Positions 9,917-20,530 of a stretch of DNA of 64,000 nt are shown here, one piece after another. Origin of the DNA: Allodiplogaster sudhausi (lineage: Eukaryota > Nematoda > Chromadorea > Rhabditida > Diplogasteridae); assembly GCA_945643635.1 (NCBI GenBank), contig CALZFC010000016.1:2959501-3023500 (forward strand), written 5' to 3'. Both the position numbers and the translations under genes were made by a program. Position 1 is the stretch's first letter; each line of letters starts with the position of its first letter. The notes beneath the pieces were generated by a model that saw only the letters and a program-made list of their open reading frames with translations, was not told the DNA's origin and did no database searches.

Positions 9917-12900
9917 CTACGCGCAAGTCATCGCTCCTTGGGGACGAAGTTCTCCGCCGTCTGCAGGGTCTCGCAGGAAGGACATGCCAGCATCGCAGTA
10001 GATCTGCGCCACCGTTTGCGGCGCGGGTGCTGCCATGCCTTTGACGAACTGAACGGGGATATGGGTTATTAGGCTGAAGCTATTTTGTGAAAGAAATAAA
10101 AAAAAGCTGGCAATTGACCATTCCCGTGAGCCTTTGACCGGCAGTCATGCATTTCACGTAGCATTTGCCGTTGGAGGCGGCCGCGATGACGCCAGTGATA
10201 GCCATGCCATCGGCGCCCATCATGCAGTCATTGCACACCGTGGCTGCGGGGTCACTGCACAAGATGGAGGGAGTGAAAGAGAGGCAGAGAGAAAAAAGAT
10301 AAAGAAAAGCGAGAAAAAAGATAGAGAAGACAGAGAGAATAGGGAAGAAAAGAGAGGGATAAAAGAGAGAGAGAAAGAGAGAGAGAGTGTGAGTGAGAGA
10401 AAGAGAGTGAGACAAAGAAAGAGAGTGAGACCCAGAGATAGAGAGAGAGAGAGATGAGGAAGAGAGAATGCGAGAGAAAGAGAAAGGGATCACAAAAGGA
10501 AAAGAGTGATCGAGAGGAGAGAGATAAGTTTGTACAATTTGGAGCTTTCTTTCCGCCAATCGATAGGCCCTCGCTCTCTTCCGGCCATTTGACTGACCTC
10601 CACAAGTTGCATCCATGATCATGCCGGCCATTCCGGTCGGCGCCCATACGCCGCCCGTGCATGTCAGGGTGAGCGCCTCCATTGGGCCCTGAGAGAGGGG
10701 ATTCATTCAGCATGAATAAGGCAGCCCCTCTCTCGCTCTCTCTCTATCTCTCGCTCTCTCTCTATCTCTCTCTCTCTCTATCTCTCTCTCTCTTCTCTCT
10801 CTATCTCTCTTCGCTCTCTCTCTCTCTATCTCTATCTCTCTTCTCTCTCTATCTCTCTTCGCGCTCTCTCTCTCTATCTCTATCTCTCTTCTCTCTCTAT
10901 CTCTATCACTCTTCTCTCTCTCTATCTCTATCTCCCTTCTCTCTCTATCTCTATCACTCTTCTCTCTCTCTCTCTATCTTTTTCTCTCTGTCTCCCTTTC
11001 CCTCTCTCTCTTTATCTCGGAATGCCCCAGGTGATTACAAAGCTAGCAACCTCGCTCGAAAAAAGTCAAAATTTTTTAATTTTTTTTGCTCCTTTTCAAT
11101 GAGAGAAGAATGAGAGAAAAGAAGCAACTAGTTCATTTTCAGAGTGAATTTCGTCTTTATTCTAATTGCCTTTTTCTTTGAAATATTTTTTGATTCAATG
11201 ATATGCTGGCTGGGACGTTAGACAAGAACACCAACATTGTACAAGATCGGTCCAATGGGACAGTACGCTTTGACATCCGCGCCATCCTTGTAGTACATGA
11301 TACCCTGACCCGCAAACGTCATGCATGCCATCTCGGGCGACATCGCTACGGGTGCTGTAAGTTCTCTTTCTTCTTTTCTTCGTCATAAGTTTCGCCCTTA
11401 TTTAGTTCTTTTTAAAGAGAAATTTTGGCGGCAAATTTAAAAAAAATAAAGAAATGACACCTACTCATGACTCTGCACGTGACTTCACTGCGCATTGGCA
11501 GTGCCGGCATGTACATGTTGTCTGCTTGACAAGACGCTTTGCCACCCGCGATCGCTGCCAGAGTTCCCAGGCCGTTCTAAAAACACACACAGCGTTACGC
11601 AGCATCCGGCCATGATGAAAGGACATCAGAAGAAATCCCTTTTTACTTTTCTACGTATCTTCTTTCCATTATCTCTCAAACTTCTATAGTGGCCTAGAAA
11701 AGTACTGCACGCTACTGCAAATGAAAATAGTACGTGTGTAGAAGAGAGATGAAGGAGGGCGGAAAAGTTACTCTGATATGCACTTACATTCTCCGGAGTG
11801 GCCCTATAAATAGTTCAAAAATTAATCCGTAGCTAGCGCATAAGCTTTCCACCGTTAATAGGTGCAGACAAGGATGTTGCACATATCTGGTGGTCGGGAA
11901 TGGAACAATAAGGGGGCTGGCCATGATTTTGCGCACCCTAGAATGGTTGGGTTCTACTCTTAAGCTGAGCTAACCACGTGGAGCAGCTCGTGTCCTGCGG
12001 GGCACGTAATCTCGCACGGTGATGCGGCCGCCGCGATGCAGACACTGTCGGGATTGCAGCTGTTGAACTGAAGCGGCGGCGTGCAGCGGCAGGGTTCTGA
12101 TGCGCATGCCATTTTTAATATCATTTAAAAACAAAAGTATAATTAGCCTTTCTAAATTATTAGTAGAAACAAAAAAAACTATGTATATCTTATACATATG
12201 TATGTATACAGTCCAAATTTCAGACCAAAAAAGAACCAGTAATTTAAAGTTTTGTAGGTTTTTATATATTATATTGAAGAAATCCATATGATGAATAAAA
12301 GCGAAGGCTACTGACTGAGGCAGCCGACCATGTTCTGTTGAGGTTCCAAGGCCGTTCCGGCCATCGTACGGTCCGTGGTCGTCGACCACATCATGTTCAT
12401 GCAGAGGAACACCGTCATCGGCGGCAGCTAAAGGGTCCGTAGCTGGTCACTGTCATTCTCCATTTCACTTCATTATCACTCTCTCTTCTTTTTCCCTCTC
12501 TTTCTCTCTCTCTCGCTCTCTCTCTCTCTCACCTTCCCTCATTCTCTATTTCACTTCATAATCACTCTCATTCTCTTTTTCTTTCTAATGAACGTTTCCC
12601 CGTCCCTCTCACGCTCCCTCCACACTCTCCATCCCTCCTTCTCCCTCTCATTGAATCATCTTATAACATGCCGCCGGCATATTCGGCTGCATTCCTCCAT
12701 TCGCAAGGATGGCAGCCATGGAGTCCATTGGACATTCGTACAACTGCAAACGGGAACATACGAAAAAGAAGTAGAAAATTAAAAAAATTTGCCTTCAAAA
12801 ATATATAAACAAGAAGTATGTATATAAAGAGTATAACATATATATACATATTTATATTTGTATGTCAACGAGAAAAAGATAGAAATATGTATGTACATAG

Positions 12901-15900
12901 AAGAATGTCCTTCCTGTACCATGCCAGTCTGAGTCGGCGTAGTGACGATGCCATATGGATGCGTGCCTGCCATGATGAAGTTGAGCTGCGCGCAAGCGGT
13001 CGCCGGCTTCCTGAGGCAGCCGACCTCAAGCATGGCCGTCTGGCGAATCTCCCCGGCCGTGCCAGCCGTCGCAGTCGAATGCCACTCGCCCGCAATGCAC
13101 GAGAACACTCTGCCCGCGGGCTCCTTCAAATGACATAATATTTAGTGTGCGATGGCACAGTACTGTAGGAATATCGTTGCGTGCCATGATCTCACTCTCT
13201 CACCATCACTATCTCTCACTCTTTATCTCGCACACTCTCACTCTTTCTAAAAAAAAATATATTTATTATTTAATAGCAGCCAGAAAAAAATATATAGCAT
13301 AATGCTTTTTACATCTTCTTGAACTAAGAAGAAAGAGTAAGAATACACATAAAGCATAAACATAAGAGTAGATCGCATGCACGAACCTCAGCAGGAGCGC
13401 CCATTTGTCCCACTTGACGAGTGACGAGGACGGCATCTGCGGGGCACATGAGTAGCTAAAAATACATACTGTGTCCATCGTTACTCTCAAGTCTTAAAGG
13501 AGCCAAAATTCAGTTTTGAATTCGCGCCTTATTACATGACACAAAGCCAATGGTCAGGGATCTTCAAACAGATCATTACGTTTAAGTTCGTCCTCCTGTA
13601 ATAAAGAAGCACTACGAAAATCTATGATGTATACTTCATATATTACATCTAAACTTCGACACTTTGCTTGCTGTTCAAGATAGAATCGATCGATCATTTA
13701 TAATAATGGCCCTCTAGAATCTTGATCTACCCTTACAATTAGTGACTAGTGTGTTACCATATCGTTCGTCTGAGCAGGCGCGATCAGCTCGCCAAACGCT
13801 TGCATTCCGACTGGCAGAGCTGTGAGCGCCGGGCAGGCTGCCGCTGCGGTTCCTAAATTATTCATCTACATTTTTATACAACATAAATACGACAAAGATT
13901 CCTTCTAATTTCGTTTTCCACAAGTAATTTGTTACAGTAAAAGTGGCGCAGAGTGCAAACAGTAAGCCTTTCTATACATTTTTGACTTTTTTTATAGTTA
14001 ATTTGCAAATTGTGCACTATTTTCTTGCACAACGGCGCGATACGCAACGGAGAGGTGCAAGGTGAGGAGGATGAGGGGCAGGGAAAAAGGTGGTTTGAGA
14101 CACACAAGTGGGTGACCCACACAAGTGGGTGATTAAGACCTCCAGAGGCCTCGAAAAATAGGGCGGGAAAGTAAAAGTATAATTTTTTCGAGTAAAAGAA
14201 GGATGGGTGAGGCAAAAATTTAAATTTTACGGGTTTCAAAAATTGCTAAGGTTTTTTCCCAGATGAGTGTTATGGAATAAAGAAGTGAACAGATCCACTG
14301 ACTTATGCAGCCGACTTGAGCATCCGCAGGCACAATCGTCCCTGCTTGACCAGCCGTTGGAGTGCGATGCCATGCTCCGTTAATGCACGACAGCACATTG
14401 TTAACGGGAAGCTAAATGATGCCGGTTATTCTAGTGCATTAGTACTTCTATGGGGTCTTTGTCTCCTTCTCTGTTTCCTTCACTCGCTTTCGCTTTCTCT
14501 CTCTCTCTCGCTTCTCTCTCTCTATAATAATAAAACAATGAGAAGAGAAGACACACACCCTTTCAGGCATTGTCGCTCCGTTTGGCTGAACGCCAAAAAC
14601 GGCATCCATTTGGCACGTCATCAGCTAAACGAAGAATAACACTATTTTCGCACCTGATAATGTAATTTTGAAAAGGGCGCTTCTGCCAGAAAAGCGCCTC
14701 TAACACTGCAAATTCGGTATGACCAAATACTCACGACGTCTGTTACAGTCGGCATGATGACATCGTCTAGCACGGGCAAGAGTGGCAACGGCGCGCAGGC
14801 TCCTCCCGGAGGTGCTTCTTAATTTTCACATAAATGTTTTCCAGTTTAAATTTGGCGCTCAAAAGCTATCAAAAAGATGAAGAAAAGTGCACTGCAGGTG
14901 TGAAGCTATATGTGATATCTTCAGAGTTTTTCTACTATTAAGTGGATCACAGAAATATTGTATGAGATTTTAAGATATAGCGGCTATTTCGCTAGAGTGT
15001 GCAATTTTCACGCAGCCGCTTGCGAAACTAACCAACTCGTCGGATATACGCGCGGCAATTAAAACACGAATTAAATCTTTTTTCGATGACCGCTCTCCTT
15101 TTAATCTGAATAGCGAGCACTGACTGATGCAGCCGAATTTCCTGCCATCGGCCGGGTCGTACGCCTCGCCCACAACAGTCGGATCGGTGGTCGTCGACCA
15201 TTTTCCGGCCCTGCACGCAAGCAGACTGCCGGCGGGCAACTTCAATTTAAATATTACTACCTATATTCTCTATTAATACTCAGTTTTATTTGAACCTCCC
15301 TCCTTTAATAGAACCCCCCCCCCCCACCTTGAAAATATCACTGAAAAATGGTTGCCCTCCCTCTAAAAAAAGAACCCCACCCTAACAGTAATACATCAGC
15401 TTTAGGCGCACCTCAAATGGTTCCACGAAGCATGGAATGCTCTTCCCAATGAACTGATCGCAACATCATTCAAAAGTTGTGGTTCAACGGATATTCCGGT
15501 GATGATTCCATTGAAATCGGGCTACGATTCTTTTTTTTTTTAGAAAAAAATATTGCCATCAATCTTTTAGTGTATCACATTGAAAATAGTACCCCTCCTT
15601 CTAACGGTATCAATATATATATAAGGGTATTGAAAAATAGTAACGCTAATAGAGAAAATATGGCTTCCACTATTGCTTTTCCTTTGACTAACAATTTTAA
15701 ATAATAGATGATTAAGGTTACATTTGTATGTATGAAGGTAAATGTAAAGGCAGAGAGAGAATCCGAAACAGAGAAAGTGAGAGAGAGGGGGGAGGGAGAT
15801 ATAGTAAGAGAGAGATTGACAGGGACAGAGAGAAAGAGACACAACTAACCGGAGTTGGTGCTGCTTCGCCTGCACGAAGACTGGATGCCGTTGAACCACC

Positions 15901-17167
15901 CGGGCATCGTACCAACTACAATGCAAAATACCGTAATTTTTCATTCAAAAATTTACTGGATAAATCAGCCGCGCATTCAATCTGCCTAAAGTTTATAACA
16001 TATTCGTAACACTTGTTCCCAACATTGCCGTTGTTGTCACAGACTGAGAACAAGCTGGCAACATCTCGAGCTCAACACAGTCTAACAAATCTCTGCGAAA
16101 TAGCACAGGGCAGAGAAAAAAGACGTCGCCGGTCGTCCGGTGCACGACTCCATTCTCATTCTCTCCTGGTTGATCAAAGTACATACTCACACGAGCAATG
16201 AAATAGTACAGGTAGAAAAAAAAGACACTTCTCTCCTCTTCGACTTACTCGAAGAGGTGCGAGGAGTTTTTTTCTCTGCCTATACTATTTCGTCGTTTTT
16301 GTGGGTACTGTGGTCGGCCTGGAGAGAATGGAAGCATTCACCGCACGACCGGTGATGTCTTTTTTTCTCTGCCCTGTGCTATTTCATTGGTGACGAGCCA
16401 AAGCTGAACCAGAGCAGCTTATGCTCGTCACAACCTGCGTCTCCATCTTTCCGTTGTCTCTCCATTTTTGTGCTTGTTTTGACCAAGTGACCACCTCAGA
16501 AGTTTGAAACAGGAAGTACACACAAGCGATTAAGTGAAGACAAGCTGGATACATGTTCAGAACACATGTGTATTAAGATAGGCTGGCAAATTGCCATTTC
16601 TTTTGTTGTGAACATGTTCGAAACAAGATTGTTTCGAACATGTTGTAAACTTTAGACAGATTAAATGCGCGGAAGAAGAACTTCATGTTATCACACACTT
16701 CAATATCAAGATCTTTTAAGAGTTACAGAAATACGAGTGAATGAATGAATGAATTAATGTGTAGCAAAAAATGTTTGATTCGACTCTCACCCTGCCTTCG
16801 ACTGTCGGTGCGACTGATTCCCCTTGAGGACTCATGCCGACATCGACGAAATTGAGGGTTGGGCAAGCCGTCTCTACAAAGAGAAGAGTCTAAACGTGCA
16901 GAGAGGGAGAGCAAAGGAGTCAGAGATGAGGAGAGAGAGAGAGGAGAGAGCGAAGTGGATTGTAGAGTGAGAAAGATGTTTGACATAAAATAAAGTTAAA
17001 ATACTGATTTTCTTTGCAAGTTGGAATGGGAATTATGACTTTTGTGTATTTCAAGGCTGAAATAATTTAAATTATATAACTATACCTCCTGGTCCAGGAT
17101 TCACCGGCATGCAGCCGGTGACTGTTTTGAGCAGAAGCAGAAGAACGACTAAGCCTTTTGATGTCAT
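9917..17167 (-). CDS. Array gene B: secreted Cys-rich seven-module protein, 18 exons
   Basis: Exons 5' to 3': 17086-17167, 16791-16873, 15850-15915, 15125-15239, 14735-14817, 14559-14624, 14303-14411, 13758-13852, 13387-13455, 12920-13123, 12672-12743, 12316-12427, 11975-12096, 11465-11576, 11236-11354, 10598-10688, 10119-10243, 9917-10048. They join into 1857 nt, 618 aa plus stop, all phases consistent. The leader MTSKGLVVLLLLLKTVTG is a signal peptide. Modules 1-4 (residues about 28-385) each show CPxL, CP, C..G.W and GC, four Cys per module. Module 5 (386-463) has eight Cys (start CRC, end VTC). Module 6 (464-533) ends CTGGVW...TCG. Module 7 (534-618) has six Cys, CNDC, CYVKC, YC and TC, spaced like the nematode C6 domain. 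There are no other transmembrane stretches. Intron 11 has a GC donor. Function is unknown; an extracellular matrix or surface role is only a guess. Confidence 0.88.
10257..10530. repeat. GA-rich tract in intron 16 of gene B
   Basis: About 270 bp of GAGAGA-type sequence (CT on the coding strand) separates the exons at 10598-10688 and 10119-10243. The same intron in genes A, C, D, E and F is also GA-rich on the plus strand. Confidence 0.9.
10598..11018. repeat. CT/TATCTC microsatellite in intron 15 of gene B
   Basis: Bases about 10726-11018 are a nearly pure CTCTCT tract with interspersed TATCTC and TTCTCT units. The translated frame through it is a low-complexity artefact. The tract lies in the intron between the exons at 11236-11354 and 10598-10688. 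Confidence 0.9.
15295..15390. repeat. C-run interspersed repeat in intron 3 of gene B
   Basis: The segment has a run of eleven C and repeated CCCTCC..TAATAGAACCCC pieces. Related sequence in the opposite orientation lies at 9330-9435. Segments ending in AAATACGGTAT or a similar string occur at 9420, 27205 and 53695, so this may be one old dispersed element. Confidence 0.45.
16096..16390. repeat. Foldback element inside intron 2 of gene B
   Basis: The two halves, about 145 bp each, are inverted copies. The left begins GAAATAGCACAGGGCAGAG and the right ends with its reverse complement. The centre at 16246 is a perfect CCTCTTCGA / TCGAAGAGG stem with a 5-nt loop. The arms are diverged, with indels, but match along their whole length. 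Genes C, D and E have nothing comparable at this place. It resembles a miniature foldback transposable element; no clear target duplication was found. Confidence 0.75.
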
Positions 17168-17589
17168 TCTGAAAATGAGGAGGAATTTATAAGGATGAGA
17201 TAGTAAAAAGGGAAAGAGAGAGAAAAGAGAGAGAGATAAGAGTTTGTGAGAGTAGAGAGAGAAATAGAGAAACAGCGAATGAATTACTTTATAAATAACA
17301 CACATTGAGAGAGAGAGAGCATTCTGAACATAACTGATTATAAAAATTTCTATTTTTTTACGTATCCATCCGAACTAAGCGCACTTTGTTGAATATTTCG
17401 AGGGGTGAAAAAGATGAGGCGGTGTATGTAGCTGGAACTGACAGAGGTTTCAAAAAATGAAAGATACAGACAAATTTTGGATGAGATTTGACATTTGATG
17501 ACATAGTAGGCAAGAAGGCTCTCTTCAATGTGAATTGAGTTGAGTGCTAATGAAGTGAATTGGATTTTCCTAACAAAAATTCTAAGACC

Positions 17590-17700
17590 ACTCCCGGCAG
17601 AAGTGAGGAAAGAGCACCTTTAAGAACGATTGCCCTCGCCAAAAGATCGCTCCCTGGAAAAGAATAGATAAGTTCCCTTACGCTAATGTGTTCAAATTTA
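17590..17700 (-). promoter_or_regulatory. Conserved block upstream of gene B
   Basis: The plus-strand text GAGGAAAGAGCACC..TTAAGAACGAT, CCAAAAGATCGCTC and GGAAAAG recurs at about 29014-29110 (gene C), 37738-37835 (gene D) and 55752-55840 (gene E), 200-430 bp before each start codon. It lies within longer duplicated DNA, so conservation may reflect common descent alone. No TATA box or splice-leader site was identified. Confidence 0.35.
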
Positions 17701-18705
17701 TCAGAAATACTTGTTACCCTTAGGCGGTCTCTTTATCTTTCTCTCATGCTTGATAACCTTTTTCGTCTGTTGCTATTTCTTTTGCTCTGTATTTCACTGT
17801 CTTTTTCCAATTTATTCTTAGTCTTACCCTAAGCCCGCCTCTCTCTCACTTACTTTCACCTACATACATATCTTCACCGTTTATGTCTTTCGTTCTCTCT
17901 CTCACTCTTTTTCTCCTCTCTCTCTCTTCTCTAGCTCAAGATGTTCTCCCACTGTTTGAGCTGCCGCAGCGAAAAGCGATGCCCAGTGTCAAATTTTGAT
18001 GAGAATTCTCAGCTCTATCCATTCAACTCCTCGGTGATATGTTCCGTAATAACGTTTCTGCTAGAGCAGGGTTGATTGTGATGAAAGTGGCTTTTGGTAG
18101 GCGTACAGGCAAAAGAAACGAATGTAAAGATTAGTATAACAGATTGCACAATCATACACAAATATCACAGCTCTTCTGTGCTTTTTTTTTTAAATTTAAG
18201 CCTTGCAGAAGGAATTTTGTTCGCTGTTAGATAAATAAATAAGAAATAAAAGACAGAAATTATACAGCAAGACAACACATTTGAGAGGAGTAATGGAAGG
18301 AGTGAAACTGTTCTGGTGTAAAAAAATTTTTAAAGCTAATATTGCGAAATTTGACACTGCTTTCATTTTAGAGACAAAAGGATCGCCAGACGATTGAAGT
18401 GAGTGAAGGACTGCCTCCAGCAGTGAACGAGGCGATAAATTTCTGTTTTGAATATCTAGTGGTATTATAGAAATATATTCGTTATGTTCATCTTGCAGAT
18501 CAGTGTGCTCCTCGTGGTCTCGTGACACTCTGTTTTATAGACAATAAAAACATTTTAATGACTTTAAATACAATGGATATAAGAATATATGTAATAATAA
18601 ACCAACTAGTGTCAGGTGTATATACGTTAGTAATAGTATTATTTATAACATTTACTTCCTGTAATTATTTCATTAACAGCTCCTTGTAAAACACCGTTTA
18701 TAGAT

Positions 18706-19250
18706 AATGATGATGAAGAAGCAGAGAAATCACTGGGAGGGAGAAGAAGGAAAAAGCAGGATAGGTGGGCTAAGTATTTTCAGGATCTTTTGGTCTTGCG
18801 CTTCAAACTGCATTGAGACAAAAAGATCCTTTTGGCCTTGCGCTCCAAACTTCACTGATGTGAGACAAAAAGATCCTTTTGGGCTTGCGCATAAAACTCC
18901 AATGAGACTAAAAGATCATTTTGGCGCGGTACCCTTGCACATTCCACTGTCTACCGTACACTACGGACCACATTTTTGGTAATCATCTCCTTGTCCTCAC
19001 CGAGGGTCCACTGCGGTTTATGCCTGGCTTCACTACCCGCAAGTTCAAACTTAAACGAAAGAGAACATCGCTTCAAACCCCAACGCAATGTTAGCCGGTC
19101 ATCAGAAGTCAACGCCCTCTTTATTACAGTAACAAGCGAGTCCAGAATTGCTGTTCGGCTGTCCGATAAATGTGAACTCGCCAGTGAGCAACGGTATGAT
19201 TTTTTCGTCATTGCTTGGTGCAATTTGTTTGGTTTTTTGCATCATTTTTT
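18706..19250. repeat. Array-wide intergenic module, copy 1
   Basis: Its left part reads GATGAAGAAGCAGAGAAATC..GAGGGAGAAGAAGG, then CTTGCGCTTCAAACTGCA..GAGACAAAAAGATC. Its right part has CAACGGTATGATTTTTTCGTCAT. Similar segments occur at about 30070-30550, 38580-39260, 45110-45530 and 56955-57530, once in each intergenic gap except A-B; part of it recurs at 31010-31200. Within this copy a unit of about 55 bp (TTTTGGxCTTGCGC...GAGACAAAAAGATC) is repeated three times at 18788-18922. Short plus-strand frames share SEQRxDFFVIxWC in two copies but decay in the others, so I do not call a gene. Confidence 0.65.
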
Positions 19251-19679
19251 CTGCGTACATAGCATTTGTACATTCATTCATATTGTTGTTTAATATTTAT
19301 CTAAATCTTTGAAGGAAGTGACGACATAATGACATAAAAATTAAGATCAAATGTAAAAATCCACCGTAGTCCTCCGCTCGGATGAAACGTAGCCCAGATA
19401 TGGGGTGGATCTCAAAGGCTGGCAAGGTGAGTGCGCATCGCAAAGGAGCCACCGCGCTAGCTGTATGGGGAAAGTGCGAGGGTTGGGGCTTATGAGATAA
19501 AGATAGTACTATGTAAGTAATAATAAACTTTTAATTATGTGAGCTAATAATGATCAGCATAACATACTTTGTACTGAATTTAAAGTATGTTATCATTTTA
19601 ATCTTATATACATATGATAAATACATCTATGGTAGTATCGGCTATAATAAATGTGTAATATTTTTAGGGGCTTCTATTA

Positions 19680-20530
19680 TTATGATTGATCTGAATATTC
19701 AGATTCGGAGTTCTCCCCGTTTTCAATGGCGTCGAAGGCGACTGCCCCTCTGAGAAGCAGGTCGTCATCCATTGGATCAGCTTCATCATCGGAGCCCTCT
19801 TCTTCATCATCCAGGTTGGCATCTTCTTGGTGCCTGGTGTGCTGTAGCTGTTCTTGCCGAGCGCAGTCTTCCTCTGGTTCATCATCATTTGCCCTTCTCT
19901 GGCTTTTGCTGTGAAGTCTAACAAGGCGAATTCGTTGCACAATCTCAGTACGAAAGTCCAACTCGACTTTCGCCTAGAGCTAAATTAATTTCAATCGCTA
20001 ACTATTGCATAGCAAATGTCTTTACTTTGTTTTCGCATTTCTTCTTTATCGCCTTATTGAAGTAAGACTTCATTCCAATCTGTGGTTGTTGTCCCTTTAG
20101 CTCGTTCATGCGCAAGTGATTACAGTGGATGCAAGTCATCATCGAAGATACCTAGTTTCTAATTTGTACTTGGTGCCGGGGAATTCGCAGACTCTACTCG
20201 TGAAGTTGAGAAGTAAGGGGAACCTAAGTTTTTATTCCGGCTTTTATTTTCTGCATTTTTAGTGCTGGAAACGACATAAGCAAGTGATAACCTGTTGAAT
20301 ATCTCGCAGGCAGCTCACTGAAAGCATTGTTTTGCACACTTTGTTGAATGCAAGTCGAGTAACGTCATCATCCGGATTTCGTTGCACGTCTCTGCATCCA
20401 CTGTGCTTAAAGAAGTCCTTGTCCTGAAATTATTTTTGTCAATGCCATTGAAAAGTTATAAGGTATCTTCAACATCTAACTCGACTTTTTAAGGTATCTT
20501 CAACTTCTCGCTCATTCGCCTTACTTTCAT
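19680..20530 (-). CDS. Small CxxC protein with acidic tail, unrelated to the array
   Basis: Four exons fit: 20525-20530 (ATGAAA, tentative), 20292-20423, 20026-20151 and 19680-19973, all joined in phase 0, giving 185 aa. Splice sites are good: TTTCAG/GACAAG, CAACAG/GTTATC, ACTAG/GTATC, AACAAA/GTAAAG and CTCTAG/GCGAAA. Exon 2 encodes KDFFKHSGC..VQRNPDDDVTRLAF. Exon 3 has MTCIHCNHLRMNELKG, a single CxxC pair that might bind a metal. The last exon has KVELDFRTEIVQRIRLVRL and then a tail dominated by Asp and Glu (DDEEEGSDDEADPMDDD), ending SEYSDQS. Such tails are common in nuclear proteins. I do not recognise the family. No copy is seen in the other gaps, so it is not part of the duplicated unit. 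The tiny first exon is the weakest part. Confidence 0.6.

Larger units (their letters stand above)
17168..19679. other. Upstream region of gene B
   Basis: No supported exon was found. The first 0.6 kb holds GA tracts and the block at 17590-17700 that is conserved upstream of genes C, D and E. Further right are CT-rich stretches (17720-17930) and a copy of the array-wide intergenic module (18706-19250). Confidence 0.55.

Noticed and set aside
10682..11113. 143-codon plus-strand Ser/Leu frame
   Set aside because: It is a CTCTCT tract in an intron of gene B.
12818..13138. 106-codon plus-strand frame
   Set aside because: It is the antisense shadow of exon 10 of gene B, whose minus-strand reading is conserved in five paralogs.
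9917..17167. Sushi (complement control) domains, suggested by C..G.W motifs
   Set aside because: The number and spacing of cysteines per module and the exon structure do not match a sushi repeat.
18976..19293. 105-codon plus-strand frame sharing SEQRxDFFVIxWC with one near 30243
   Set aside because: The other copies of the module have stops and shifts there, so I regard it as duplicated noncoding DNA.
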